A DNA stretch of 64,000 nt from Fidelibacterota bacterium (GTDB lineage: Bacteria; Fidelibacterota; UBA8477; JABMPR01): contig JADHVL010000004.1 of assembly GCA_016784025.1 (NCBI GenBank), positions 114,663-178,662 on the forward strand. The letters run 5' to 3'. The notes beneath the pieces were generated by a model, which saw only the letters and a program-made list of their open reading frames with translations, was not told where the DNA came from and ran no database searches. Shown here one piece after another: positions 1 through 10,600 of this stretch (position 1 is its first letter; the number at the start of each line of letters is the position of its first letter). The position numbers were made by a program, and so were the translations under genes.

Positions 1-625
1 CACAAGACTGAAAGCCTTCAAAATACTGTCCCATATGAAACCCATCCATCAAAGAGTGGTGTGCTTCTACTGAAATGGGCATGGTTGTCGTCCCATTTGA
101 ACTGGTATATTTTCCGAATACAATCTTAGGGATACTGTCTCCATTTCCATAGTTCCTGGGGTGACTCAAACCCCGAAAATGAACCCAGGGAATCACCGAA
201 TAGTGCACCTGCCCCAGGTTGTGATCTTGGTCGTCCAGTGGACTTTCAGGTTGACGACAGTTCTCCACTTGTTCCAGAACATGAGCTTCGAATTTTTTAA
301 ATGATTCCATATATTTGAAGTAACAAAATGTGAATACTTCATTCGCTTTTAGCACGGTGGACCCAGCAGAAATTTTGGTGTAATCCAAAACCTGACCATC
401 TACTATCCGGTAACGAAATTCTTTTATTTTATTTACCTGAAGTTGGGAAATGTACAAATAGGCTGCGAAAAATGAGTAACCGCGGATGCGGGTATACTCG
501 AGAAGTTTGCTGACCTCGATATCAGCCGTCAACCCAAAGAAGGGATTGTCATAATCTTTAAAGAAATGGAATTGTTCCTTCCGCTCCCATTGCTCAATAT
601 CAATGATCCGGAAGTCTGACATCAT
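1..625 (-). CDS. Chloramphenicol acetyltransferase-family acyltransferase (3' end cut by window edge)
   Basis: This is a CoA-dependent O-acyltransferase of the CAT fold. I translated it from the reverse strand: it opens with two Met codons (MMSDFRIIDIEQWERK) and stays open for about 208 codons to the window edge, close to the family's usual length of about 215, so only the last few residues are missing. Near the end is HHSLMDGFHMGQYFE, which contains the CAT catalytic signature HHxxxDG; the second His is the general base in this family. It starts 12 bp after the lpd stop, so it is probably the last gene of the pyruvate dehydrogenase operon. That position suggests a metabolic acyl transfer using acetyl-CoA as well as, or instead of, antibiotic resistance. 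The family is clear; the substrate is unknown. Confidence 0.85.
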   Translation of the reverse strand, partial: MMSDFRIIDIEQWERKEQFHFFKDYDNPFFGLTADIEVSKLLEYTRIRGYSFFAAYLYISQLQVNKIKEFRYRIVDGQVLDYTKISAGSTVLKANEVFTFCYFKYMESFKKFEAHVLEQVENCRQPESPLDDQDHNLGQVHYSVIPWVHFRGLSHPRNYGNGDSIPKIVFGKYTSSNGTTTMPISVEAHHSLMDGFHMGQYFEGFQSC

Positions 626-637
626 CAGCTCAGATGT

Positions 638-2053
638 TTATTTCTTTGGGGAGAATAGATCGGTAATGCTGCCAGCTACGATCTCAGCTGCATTCCCAAC
701 AGATTCTGATAGACTTGGGTGAGGATGGATGATAAGGGCGATATCTTCTGCATCAGCGCCCATCTCCATAGCCAGAACCGCTTCAGCGATGAGATCACCT
801 GCATTGGTTCCCACAATACTCATTCCAATCAATTTGCCGCTGTCTTTGTCAAACAGAGCTTTGGAGAATCCTTCAGTACGACCTAGAGCTAAGGCACGAC
901 CACTGGCAGACCAGGGAAAAACTCCCTTGTCATAGTCTATCCCCTGCTCTTTGGCCTGAGTCTCTGTCAAACCCGCCCAGGCAATCTCAGGATCCGTAAA
1001 AATAACAGCGGGGATAATGGAGACATCAAACGCGGCGGGCTGACCACAGATAACCTCAGCAGCCACCTTGCCTTCATGTGTTGCCTTGTGAGCTAACATA
1101 GGATCCCCAGTGATATCACCGATGGCATAGACATGAGGAATATTGGTCTGGCGCTTCTCATCGACTTTGATAAATCCACGCTCATCAATATCCAGACCGA
1201 TGTTTTCGAAACCACTCCCAAAAGTATTGGGACGACGACCGACTGACACCAGAACCTTATCAACCTGCATGGTCTCAGGACCTGATTTACCTTCAATATT
1301 AACTTCCAGATAATCTTTCTGAGGTTCAATCCCCAAAACCTTGGTTCCAGTTTGGATTGAAGCAAAATCTTTCATCAATCGTTTTTGCAGAGGTTTAACT
1401 ACATCAGGATCAGCACCAGGAAGCAGATTGGGCATAAACTCAACCACGGTGACCCGGGATCCCAGGGCTGAATAGATGGTTCCCATTTCGAGACCGATAT
1501 AACCACCACCAATAATCAGCAGGTTTTCAGGAATACCGTCAAGATCCAACGCTGAGGTAGAATCCATAATACGGGGGTCTTCAGGAAAACCGGGAATCTT
1601 TGTCGGATGGGAACCAACTGCAATGATGACATCTTCGAAAGTGACTTCAGCAATACCGTCAGTCTGAGTTACTTCAATGCTGGTGGGAGATGTGAAGACA
1701 CCAGAGCCAGTTACAATCTGCACTTTACGCGCTTTCGCCAGGGCAGCTATGCCCTTGGTTAAACGACCGACAACTCGCTCATTTTTCCATTGTTTTACTG
1801 CTTCCAGATCCCATTCCGGTTCTGCGAAAGTGAGCCCAAAGCTTTTTACTTCTGCGCTCTCGGATTTCACACGGGCAAGATGGAGCAGAGCCTTGGAAGG
1901 GATACAGCCTCGATTTAAGCAGACACCCCCCAGGGTTTCATCTTTATCGATGAGGATGACTGACTTTCCCAGATCGGCTGCACGAAAAGCGGCAGCATAA
2001 CCTCCGGGACCCGCGCCGAGGACAACAACATCAGCATGAAAGGAATTAGACAT
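638..2053 (-). CDS. lpd: Dihydrolipoyl dehydrogenase (E3 of pyruvate dehydrogenase)
   Basis: This FAD enzyme reoxidises the dihydrolipoyl groups of the E2 subunit and passes electrons to NAD+. At 471 residues it has the normal length. Visible motifs in order: the N-terminal FAD dinucleotide fold GAGPGGYAAAFRAADLG, the redox disulfide CLNRGC within GGVCLNRGCIPSKALLH, the NAD-binding GGGYIGLEMG near residue 185, the second FAD motif YAIGDITGDPMLAHKA, and the C-terminal HPHPSLSE carrying the His-Glu catalytic pair. The ATG follows AGGAG at good spacing and lies 14 bp after aceF, so it is co-transcribed with the E1 and E2 genes. Confidence 0.97.
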   Translation of the reverse strand: MSNSFHADVVVLGAGPGGYAAAFRAADLGKSVILIDKDETLGGVCLNRGCIPSKALLHLARVKSESAEVKSFGLTFAEPEWDLEAVKQWKNERVVGRLTKGIAALAKARKVQIVTGSGVFTSPTSIEVTQTDGIAEVTFEDVIIAVGSHPTKIPGFPEDPRIMDSTSALDLDGIPENLLIIGGGYIGLEMGTIYSALGSRVTVVEFMPNLLPGADPDVVKPLQKRLMKDFASIQTGTKVLGIEPQKDYLEVNIEGKSGPETMQVDKVLVSVGRRPNTFGSGFENIGLDIDERGFIKVDEKRQTNIPHVYAIGDITGDPMLAHKATHEGKVAAEVICGQPAAFDVSIIPAVIFTDPEIAWAGLTETQAKEQGIDYDKGVFPWSASGRALALGRTEGFSKALFDKDSGKLIGMSIVGTNAGDLIAEAVLAMEMGADAEDIALIIHPHPSLSESVGNAAEIVAGSITDLFSPKK

Positions 2054-2067
2054 TTATACTCCTGAAA

Positions 2068-3327
2068 CTAAAATAAATTTTTGATTGCCTTCAATTCTTC
2101 AGCTATAAATTTAGTAAATCTGGCTGCTGAAGCTCCGTCGATTACCCTGTGATCATAGGATAGAGAGAAGGGCAGCATCAAACGTGGTTGGAATTCAGAG
2201 CCATCATACTCTGGTTTCATCTTGGATCGTGACACACCAAGAATGGCAACTTGTGGTGGATTTACAATAGGTGAAAATCCAGTTCCGCTAATCCCACCCA
2301 GACTTGAGATAGAAAAGGTAGCACCGACTAGCTCTGCAGGTTTGATTTTGCGATCGCGGGTTCGTGTACTTACATCCACCAATTCCACTGAGAGTTGACT
2401 CAAACTTTTCTGGTCAACATCACGAATAACTGGAACTACCAGACCATTTGGGGTATCCACAGCAATCCCCAGATGAATGTATTTTTTATGGATCAAATTT
2501 TCGCCCTGGGCATCCAGTGAACTATTAAAGTCAGGAAACTCCAAGAGGGCTTTGGCCACAGCCTTCATGATAAAGGGTAGAATGGAGAGCTTTCCACCAT
2601 CTTTAGCAACAGCATGTTTGTATATCTGCCTGAAGGCTTCCAGGTCAGTAATATCTGTCTCATCATATTGGGTGACATGAGGAATGGTTTGCCAGGCACG
2701 CTGTAAGTTTACTGCAGTTACCTTGCGAATCTTGCTGAGATGAACTTTTTCTATCTCACCCCATTGGCTGAAATCAATCTCAGGTTGAGGTGGTCTGCTC
2801 ATACCAACTGAAGGTGCATCGCTGAGACGACTCTTAACAAAATTCTGGACATCAGCCTTGAGAACTCGACCTTTTGGACCCGTTCCACTGACCTGGCTAA
2901 GATCCGCACCCAATTCACGTGCAAACCTACGCACTGATGGACTGGCAGGCACAACTCGACGCTTGGTAACGGGGACTTCAATGGGTGTTTTGGGCATTTC
3001 TTCTTCAACAGGAGGTTCAGGTTTTGACTTTTTAGCTGGTTTCTTCTCAACCTTGGCTTCTGGTTCAGGAGCCGCCTCTTCTTCAGCCTCATCTGCTTCT
3101 ATAGTTGCCAGGATGGTATTGGTACTGACTTCAGAACCAGCGGTGATTCGAACGTCCTTAATGGTTCCGGCAATCTCGGCTTCAATCTCCATGGAAGCCT
3201 TATCACTCTCTAGAAGTACTAGAATATCACCTACATCTACATGATCACCCGGTTTGACATTAATCTCGCCGACTTCAACACTATCAATGCCTTCCCCAAG
3301 ATCCGGTATGATTATTTCTTTTAGCAT
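2068..3327 (-). CDS. aceF: Dihydrolipoamide acetyltransferase (E2 of pyruvate dehydrogenase)
   Basis: This is the core of the pyruvate dehydrogenase complex: it transfers the acetyl group from lipoyl-lysine to CoA. The 419 residues hold one lipoyl domain (residues 1-80, with lipoylated Lys in ESDKASMEIE), an acidic and Lys/Pro/Glu-rich linker (about 80-120), a peripheral-subunit binding domain (about 125-165, PSVRRFARELGADLSQVSG) and the catalytic domain ending with SYDHRVIDGASAARF, which carries the HxxxDG active site. A single lipoyl domain is at the short end for E2 proteins paired with an AceE-type E1. It lies between aceE and lpd, so the assignment to pyruvate rather than 2-oxoglutarate is firm. 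Confidence 0.96.
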   Translation of the reverse strand: MLKEIIIPDLGEGIDSVEVGEINVKPGDHVDVGDILVLLESDKASMEIEAEIAGTIKDVRITAGSEVSTNTILATIEADEAEEEAAPEPEAKVEKKPAKKSKPEPPVEEEMPKTPIEVPVTKRRVVPASPSVRRFARELGADLSQVSGTGPKGRVLKADVQNFVKSRLSDAPSVGMSRPPQPEIDFSQWGEIEKVHLSKIRKVTAVNLQRAWQTIPHVTQYDETDITDLEAFRQIYKHAVAKDGGKLSILPFIMKAVAKALLEFPDFNSSLDAQGENLIHKKYIHLGIAVDTPNGLVVPVIRDVDQKSLSQLSVELVDVSTRTRDRKIKPAELVGATFSISSLGGISGTGFSPIVNPPQVAILGVSRSKMKPEYDGSEFQPRLMLPFSLSYDHRVIDGASAARFTKFIAEELKAIKNLF

Positions 3328-3388
3328 ATTACAAATTTCCTAAAATTTAAAAATCAATTTAACTAATTCTTAAACAAGTTACATGACC

Positions 3389-3459
3389 CTTCGACAGGTT
3401 CAGGGAGACATGCTCGACTTACGTGCGTCATGCTGAGCTCGTCGAAGTATTACGCACGT
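3389..3459. repeat. Intergenic inverted repeats between aceE and aceF
   Basis: Two dyads lie in the 155-bp gap. The first pairs CTTCGACAGGTTCAG (3389-3403) with CTGAGCTCGTCGAAG (3433-3447); the arms match at 13 of 15 positions. The second pairs ACGTGCGT (3421-3428) with ACGCACGT (3452-3459) perfectly. The same GAGCTTGTCGAAG word recurs at 25799-25811 in this window. It resembles the short dispersed palindromic repeats found between genes in many bacteria. It may form a processing hairpin in the operon mRNA that sets E1 and E2 levels apart. Confidence 0.6.
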
Positions 3460-3482
3460 TTGATCTCTGTCCGTCCAAAATC

Positions 3483-6155
3483 TTAACGCTTGACCGGATT
3501 ATCTGATTCAGTTTCAATTTTATATTTTTTGATAGCCTTGGCTACGACTTCACCTTTGATCACATCCATTTTTTGCAATTGAAAAAGGGCTGCAGCCACT
3601 ATTGAATATCTATCAACCTCAAAAAACTTCCTGAGTTCTTCTCTGGATTCACTTCTACCAAATCCATCTGTTCCCAGAGCAATAAATGGTTTATCGATAA
3701 AAATAGATATCTGTTCAGCTACCAGCTTGATGTAATCTGAAGCTGCAATCACCGGACCCACCTTATCGTGCATGAGTTCGCAAGCATATGCTTTGCGTCT
3801 CTCTTTTGTGGGATGGAGACGATTCCAGCGTTGGGCATCCTGGGCATCCAATCTCAATTCTGAATAACTCGTAACACTCCAGATATCGGAAGTCACTTTC
3901 CAATCCTTCTTGAGAATGTCTGCAGCAGCCAGCACTTCACCCAGGATCGCACCTGAGCCCAGCAATTGAACATGCATATCGGCTTTGGCCTTGCCTGTGC
4001 TTGAGAGCTGATACATTCCCTTAATAATACCTTCCTCGGCATTTTTGGGCATGGCTGGATGAATATAAGGTTCATTCTCCAGAGTGAGATAGTAGAACTC
4101 ATCAATCTGTTCCTGCAGCATCCTTTTCATTCCACGCTGAATAATAACAGCAATCTCATACGAATAGGCAGGATCATATGCCCGACAATTGGGTATGGTG
4201 GCAGCAGCCAGTAGACTGTGACCATCCTGATGTTGGAGCCCTTCACCATTCAATGTGGTTCGTCCAGCTGTAGCTCCCAGAAGGAAACCTCTGGCGCGAA
4301 TATCACCAGCCAACCAGAACATGTCCCCCACTCTCTGAAATCCAAACATGGAGTAGTAAATGTAGAATGGCATCATGTTGACACCGTGGGTACTGTAGGA
4401 AGTTGCAGCTGAAACCCATGAGGCCGAAGAGCCTGCTTCAGTGATGCCCTCTTCTAAAATTTGACCCTTGATATCTTCACGATAATAGAGGTATTGATCG
4501 GAATCCACAGGATCGTAGAGCTGTCCAACACTGGAGTAGATACCCAAACTTCTAAATAGAGCTTCCATTCCAAAGGTGCGGGCTTCATCTGGTACGATAG
4601 GTACAACACGTTTACCCATGGTTTTGTCCTTGGTCAACATAGATAATATGCGCACGAAAGCCATGGTTGTGGATTGAGCCCGATCTCCGGTTCCCTCGAG
4701 GGCAGCTTTAAAGGCTGACAATTCGGGGGTCTTGGTAGGCTCTGCTGAGCTGCGACGGGCGGGAAAATGTCCACCCAGTTTTTCACGACGGGCTTTTAAA
4801 TATTTTACTTCCTCTGAATTTTCATCGGGACGATAAAAGGGAGCCTTGGTGACCTCATCATCAGAAATGGGGATACCAAAGCGGCTACGGAAAGCTTTTA
4901 ACTCATTTTCATTTAGTTTTTTCTGGCCGTGGGTAATGTTTTTACCTTCACCGGCCTCACCCATTCCATAACCTTTAACGGTACTGGTAAGGATCACTGT
5001 AGGTTGGTCCACATGAGCCAATGCTTCAGTATAAGCTGCATAGACCTTGGCAGGATCATGACCACCCCGCTTTAATTTTTCCAGATCTTCATCACTGAGG
5101 TGATTTACCATATCCAATAGTTCTGGATAGGCTCCGAAGAAATGCTCGCGGATATAGGCACCACCTTCAACGATGTATTTTAGGATATCCCCATCCACGA
5201 CTTCTTCCATGCGTTTGGCCAGAATTCCGTCTTTGTCTTTTGCCAGTAGCTCATCCCATTCAGAACCCCAGATGACTTTGATAACGTTCCAGCCAGCACC
5301 TCTGAAGGCACCTTCCAGTTCCTGAACAACTTTTCCATTACCACGGACAGGACCATCCAAACGTTGCATATTACAATTGACTACAAAAATGAGGTTGTCC
5401 AGTTTTTCGCGGGAGGCCAGTGTAATAGCTCCCAGAGACTCCGGCTCATCCATCTCACCATCACCCAGGAAGGCCCAGACTTTGCGATCACTCCTTGGAA
5501 TCAGTTCACGATTTTCCATATAACGCATGAATCGGGCTTGATAAATAGCCTGGAGTGGTCCTAGCCCCATTGAGACCGTTGGAAACTGCCAGAAATTGGG
5601 CATTAACCAGGGGTGTGGATATGATGACAGACCGCCCCCATCGGCTAATTCACGACGAAAGTTTACCAGATCCTGTTCACTCAATCGACCTTCTAAAAAG
5701 GCGCGGGCATAAATTCCTGGTGAACCATGACCTTGAAAATAAACGAGATCTCCACCAAACTCATCAGTGGCTGATCGAAAAAAATGATTAAAACCTATCT
5801 CAAGCAGAGTTGCCGACGATGCATAGGTAGAAATGTGACCACCAATCCCATCACTGGCTTTATTGGCGCGAACCACCATGGCCATTGCATTCCAGCGTAC
5901 GATAGATTTAATCCGACGTTCAATATCTCTATCGCCTGGGAATTGGGGCTGTTGGGAAACGGGAATGGTATTTAGATACGATGTGTTGGCACTATAAGGG
6001 AGTCGCACACCATGCCGACTTGCATAATCGATAAGTTCATTTACCAGGAAATGGGCTCGATTAACACCCTCTTCTTCAAAGACAGCAGCAAGAGAATCCA
6101 ACCACTCGCTGGTTTCCTGGGGATCAGTATCTTTATGAATATTTACACTAGCCAC
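3483..6155 (-). CDS. aceE: Pyruvate dehydrogenase E1 component, homodimeric type
   Basis: This thiamine-diphosphate enzyme decarboxylates pyruvate and acetylates the lipoyl group of AceF. About 890 residues is the normal length for the single-chain AceE type, as opposed to the split alpha/beta type. The ThDP motif is GDGEMDEPESLGAITL followed about 25 residues on by VVNCNMQRLDGP, and the AceE-typical DPQETSEWLDSL is at the N terminus. I prefer a GTG start at 6155 because GAGG lies 6 nt upstream; a TTG at 6167 gives four more residues but has no ribosome site. It is the first gene of the aceE-aceF-lpd-acyltransferase operon. Confidence 0.96.
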   Translation of the reverse strand: MASVNIHKDTDPQETSEWLDSLAAVFEEEGVNRAHFLVNELIDYASRHGVRLPYSANTSYLNTIPVSQQPQFPGDRDIERRIKSIVRWNAMAMVVRANKASDGIGGHISTYASSATLLEIGFNHFFRSATDEFGGDLVYFQGHGSPGIYARAFLEGRLSEQDLVNFRRELADGGGLSSYPHPWLMPNFWQFPTVSMGLGPLQAIYQARFMRYMENRELIPRSDRKVWAFLGDGEMDEPESLGAITLASREKLDNLIFVVNCNMQRLDGPVRGNGKVVQELEGAFRGAGWNVIKVIWGSEWDELLAKDKDGILAKRMEEVVDGDILKYIVEGGAYIREHFFGAYPELLDMVNHLSDEDLEKLKRGGHDPAKVYAAYTEALAHVDQPTVILTSTVKGYGMGEAGEGKNITHGQKKLNENELKAFRSRFGIPISDDEVTKAPFYRPDENSEEVKYLKARREKLGGHFPARRSSAEPTKTPELSAFKAALEGTGDRAQSTTMAFVRILSMLTKDKTMGKRVVPIVPDEARTFGMEALFRSLGIYSSVGQLYDPVDSDQYLYYREDIKGQILEEGITEAGSSASWVSAATSYSTHGVNMMPFYIYYSMFGFQRVGDMFWLAGDIRARGFLLGATAGRTTLNGEGLQHQDGHSLLAAATIPNCRAYDPAYSYEIAVIIQRGMKRMLQEQIDEFYYLTLENEPYIHPAMPKNAEEGIIKGMYQLSSTGKAKADMHVQLLGSGAILGEVLAAADILKKDWKVTSDIWSVTSYSELRLDAQDAQRWNRLHPTKERRKAYACELMHDKVGPVIAASDYIKLVAEQISIFIDKPFIALGTDGFGRSESREELRKFFEVDRYSIVAAALFQLQKMDVIKGEVVAKAIKKYKIETESDNPVKR

Positions 6156-6431
6156 GGCATACCTCAATCAATATTTGTAATGTTTTGTAATGGAATTTGG
6201 GAGGATAATTTGGAGTAACTCATACTAACGTGACTATAATAGTCATAAAACGTCGTGCTGCAATAGCAATCGCAGGCTCCGCACCGATTTATCTCTATTT
6301 TTTGTCTAATAACTGTTATCCCCACGATCACTTCCAGGCTTTTTCTAACAACTGACAATCTAACCTGAAATCAACAATCTCCGCTTTAAACTATTTTTTT
6401 GGGATATTTGATAAGCCCTTCCCTTTACCCT

Positions 6432-6519
6432 GTCTTCGCGAGTCCGAATGGACGCGGCGATCTCGATCCATCCGCTACCCAGGAATTCCGAGATTGCTTC
6501 GCTTCGCTCGCAATGACAG
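6432..6519. repeat. Dispersed intergenic palindromic repeat in the aceE upstream gap
   Basis: The 370-bp gap 6156-6525 holds no gene. Within it, one half (6432-6464) reads GTCTTCGCGAGTCC, then GAAT, then GGACGCGGCGATCTC. The other half (6489-6519) is GAGATTGCTTCGCTTCGCTCGCAATGACAG and has its own ATTGC/GCAAT stem. The halves are imperfect inverted copies of each other. The second half is very like the ATTGCGAGCGAAGCGAAGCAATC intergenic repeat seen in many unrelated genomes. It also lies just after the stop of the 6526-7563 gene, where it could act as a transcript-end hairpin. The promoter of the pyruvate dehydrogenase operon should lie between about 6170 and 6420, but I see no clear -10/-35 pair. 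Confidence 0.6.
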
Positions 6520-6525
6520 ATGGGG

Positions 6526-7563
6526 CTATTTCTTAGATTTACGTAACCGGCGAATACTAAAGTATTTCAATGGATTCAAGCCAATAGCGATACTTCGTTT
6601 AACCGAACGGGTCTCTTCATCATCAGGTTGCGATCTGAATTTATCCAGTGCTTTTTCAATGACTGTTCTGGTTGGATTGATGGCATATCTGGAGAAGTCG
6701 ATGGCTTTTTGTTTGGCGATGTCATTGAGCTGTTTCTTGATATGTCGAATGGGTTCTTCAACAATGGCTTTGGTGGAATCAAGAATTTGCATGGGATCCG
6801 GGGAGAGGTCTTTAGTGGATTCTATATATGTCATCCTGCAATAGTTCTCTGTGATGAGCGAAATGCGTGATAACAAGACCGCATTGGTAAAACCGCTGGC
6901 AAGGGATACCATAACCTTGTCAAAAAAGGGAATACTTTTCAGGGTGTCTGTTCCCATCTTTGAGATGAGTTCTTCCACAGCAAACTCAACACCTTCTGAT
7001 CCTCCAATTGCAACCGAATAATAGATCTGTTTCATGATCTGCCAAAGATCTCGCCCAGTTGCACGTCCGGTATAGAGGGTGAAAATCTCCTTTACCAGAT
7101 TCACATTTGCTGAAAAAATGAGAATGGCATCGATAAAACCATATTGTGAAACGGCACTGCTGTAAAAAAGATGAACCACATATTTTCGCCTGATTTCATC
7201 ACAACGCTGCGAGAGCTCAATGCCTGATGAATCATAGCGCTCCTGAACTGTGCCCGTTTGAGGAAGGATGTATCCAGTTTCTGATAGAAGCTTATTCCCC
7301 ATTCTGCGTTGAATGCGCATTTCCATGAGTTCTGCTTCTTTCCGTTTTTTTCGCACTGGTCCAGGGTCACCACTGAGTCTGCTAATTCTATACAGCGGGA
7401 TAACCACAAAATAGATCAATACAGAAATAAGAATTGCCAGGACGAGATATCCCAGATAGGGGTTCGCCGTGTAGGCCAGAACATAAAAGTTTAGCATCTC
7501 CCGCAAAATGAGATATGCGAAAAGGGCAATAACAAATAGGATGAGTCGTTTTAACATTTTCAT
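6526..7563 (-). CDS. Putative membrane protein, DUF697/YcjF-like
   Basis: 345 residues. Two hydrophobic helices sit at the N terminus (about residues 5-25 and 36-60), followed by a basic stretch (VRKKRKEAE) on the likely cytoplasmic side. The middle (about 150-230) has a helical pattern with ANVNLVKEIFTLYTGRATGRD and SVAIGGSEGVEFAVEELI, which resembles the DUF697/YcjF family, where a Leu-rich helix precedes an LYGxRPG-type turn. The C terminus is strongly basic (RRLRKSKK). In other bacteria such proteins often accompany GTPases, but none is adjacent here. The fold assignment comes from pattern only and is tentative. A terminator separates it from the gene upstream. Confidence 0.5.
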   Translation of the reverse strand: MKMLKRLILFVIALFAYLILREMLNFYVLAYTANPYLGYLVLAILISVLIYFVVIPLYRISRLSGDPGPVRKKRKEAELMEMRIQRRMGNKLLSETGYILPQTGTVQERYDSSGIELSQRCDEIRRKYVVHLFYSSAVSQYGFIDAILIFSANVNLVKEIFTLYTGRATGRDLWQIMKQIYYSVAIGGSEGVEFAVEELISKMGTDTLKSIPFFDKVMVSLASGFTNAVLLSRISLITENYCRMTYIESTKDLSPDPMQILDSTKAIVEEPIRHIKKQLNDIAKQKAIDFSRYAINPTRTVIEKALDKFRSQPDDEETRSVKRSIAIGLNPLKYFSIRRLRKSKK

Positions 7564-7610
7564 ATTCTAAAACTAACTCTGATATGGCAAAAATGGTACC
7601 TCATAAAATA

Positions 7611-7640
7611 AAAGAAGCCCACTCAAAAGTGGGCTTCTTT
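7611..7640 (-). terminator. Rho-independent terminator of the giant secreted protein gene
   Basis: A perfect 13-bp stem, AAAGAAGCCCACT (7611-7623) with AGTGGGCTTCTTT (7628-7640), has a 4-nt loop. Reading leftward it is followed by a T-rich tract (TTTTATTTTAT). It lies 43 bp past the stop of the 7684-13356 gene. Confidence 0.9.
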
Positions 7641-7683
7641 GTTTAACGGAGGAGTGCGTTTAAAAAACGCCTTATAACTTGCT

Positions 7684-10600
7684 TTACTTCAGATACATCA
7701 TCTTCTGAGTAGCCTGGAAAGATCCGGCTTCCATCCGGTAGAAATAAACTCCAGAAGCCTGGTTTTCTGCATTCCAGAGAATACTGTATCTCCCAGCATC
7801 CATTGATCCATTTACCAATGTCTGTACCAGACTTCCTCTCAGATCAAAGATATTGATCTTCACATTCTGAGTTTCAGGAAGCTCAAAGGAAATTGTAGTT
7901 GATGGGTTAAAGGGGTTCGGATAGTTGCCCTTCAATGCATATTCATCTGGAATCAACAAATCATCAACAGCAACTGGTGTGAGTAAAGTATCTGCATTTG
8001 ATGGAATGCTTTCCACATCTGGAGTATACAGGGCCGTGAGATGATAGATATAGGTCTGATCATCACCCAGCTCATCAACCTCTGTATAGGCACGGGCATT
8101 GGGATCATCGATTGTGGCGACCATAACCTCATCGCGGTATACATTGAAGCCCATAAGAGATGTCTCTCGAGTTTCACGTATCCCTGTGTCACCTGCTACT
8201 GCCAAAGTATTGGTTGTGGGCTCAAAGATATGACCACTTGATGTGTTGCTGAGGCTGAGCAATGTGGATCCACCCAGGTTATCACTCACAACACCCTGAA
8301 CCATGACATTTCTGTTAATTCCGAATCCAGCTAAAGATTGCCACGTTGCACCATCATCAGTAGACACGAGATCACCATAGCCAACTACAGCTGGACCTTC
8401 ATCCATTCCTATGCAGTACTCACCATCAAGTGTGCCCACAGCTTCGAACCCAATCCAGAACCAATCTGAAGAGCTAATTTCAACTGGTACCGTAAGCTCT
8501 ACCTCGTTCCAGCCATAGGCCAGGGGATTTGAAACGGTCTGTTCGTGGACCAGGGTTTCTGCGAGTTCACCTGTCCAGACCTTGACATTTACATCAGCAC
8601 CGTCATTCAGATAGAATCGAATCATTTCAAGCATATCGCCATCTGCGTCAACCAGGTTTTCAGGTGAGAATCTGGCTGCGCCAATGATGTTCCCACCACC
8701 AATGACACCAACAGCATCTTCATAAACGCCGTTATCCCAGTACAGGTTGTACTCGTCTGTGTCCATGGACCAGCTCAATTGAACTGACCGAGCTTCATCA
8801 ATTTCTGCCTGGAACGCAGTGGGTGGATAGTAGGGATTCTGAAGATATATGTTAACTGGATCTGTTGTTGCAGATTCTTCGAGCGTGTAAACTGCAGAAA
8901 CAGCATAACTATGTTCTCCGAATTCAACACCTGCATCCAGATAAGCAGTCGTACTAGAATCTTCTGTGGTAAAAATGGTTTCACCATCACGATAGACGCT
9001 ATAGGCTTCCAAAACTGGAGGCACTGGTGTGGCATCAAAACTAGCATGAACATTCACATTGCCAGTTACACCAAAGCCAGAGCTCAGGTCATACCACCAT
9101 CCACCTGTACGTACCATATCTGAGTAGCCAGGACGAACTGCACTGGCACCGTCATGAGTGAAGGCGTAGCCACCAAAGATCTCAACACTATAACCGATAT
9201 AGAGAATAGATGAATCGCTTACAACATATGGTGTTTCCAGAAGAATCTCATTCCACACATCAAGATCGAAGGTCGCTACAGATTGTGAGTATATTTCATT
9301 TACTGCATCTTCTCCCGTCCACATCTTCAGTGTGTAAGTTCCCAGCTCATTGGCGGGTATAAAACCGATGCTCAGTAACTCTGTACCTACCATCTCGGTC
9401 AGGTCAGCCGCATCATATTTGATGGCAACATCATATGTGCCACCACTCCATGCTTCATAGGCGCCTGCGTAGACACCTGAATCGTATCCAAGCTGTCCCA
9501 TTATTGTGGGAAATGTTGGTGCGACCCAGGACAGGCTGACTTCATTAATGTCAGTTTGTATAACCATGAGACTATCAGGGGTTGGGTACGGACTCACCAA
9601 TTCAATTGAGGCTATTGGAGAAGGTTGGGACATTTCAGTCTCACCATACAGGGCGATCATAGAGTAGTTGTGAACACCATAATCCAAACCTGAATCCAGA
9701 TATTCCATGGCAGCGGTTGTGTCAAATTCAGCTAGCTCAGTATCTTCACGAAACAATTTATAACTCGTGACAACTGGATTGATCACTTCACGCTCGATTT
9801 TGATGCTCATATTGATGTTCGCATCGATCCAAAAGGCATCCATCAATGACGTCCACGATCCATTCATTCCAACCATACCACCTACACCATTGGGTGCTGC
9901 GGGACCTCCATCATAGGTGCAATAAATCCCACCCCAGGCATCAATTTCATATCCGAAATAGTGGGTTACAGATGCATCTATGATATAATCTGTTGTAGGT
10001 GCAAAATCGTTCCATTCACCATAAGTGATACTAGTCAGAACTTCTGAATAAACCTCTGTTTCACCATTATCGCCAGTGTAGACCTTTAATGTATAGGAGT
10101 TGGCACCAGAGTTTGATGGGATAAATCCGATACTGGATAAGGGTAAGCCATCAAATTCAGCCAACTCCTCAGGTGAATAAACAATAACAAAACTATTGAT
10201 ACCACCGCTCCAACTTTCATAATAGTTAGCGTTCGTACCGGAATCGTGACGTAGTTCAGCATTTGCAGGTGGAAAACTGGGTGTATCCCATGTCACGAGT
10301 ACGTCATGAACGTCGGTTTGAGTGGCCATTACTGCAGATGGGGGGAAATAGGGATCTTTCAAATCAACAGCCGCAATATTTGAAGGTAGTGACTCACCTT
10401 CGTCAGAGACTGCAGTCACCCCGTAATGATAGAGACCAAACTCCAGGGCTTCATCAGTATAGCTTCGGTCTTCTAAAGATTCTGAAGAACCAATGACAAC
10501 GCCATCACGATAAACATTGTAGCCCGTGAGTTCGCGAGTCATGTGCGTATTAAGACGCATGCGAGCATCTCTCTGAGCAACGGTTTCAACTAACCCCTTC

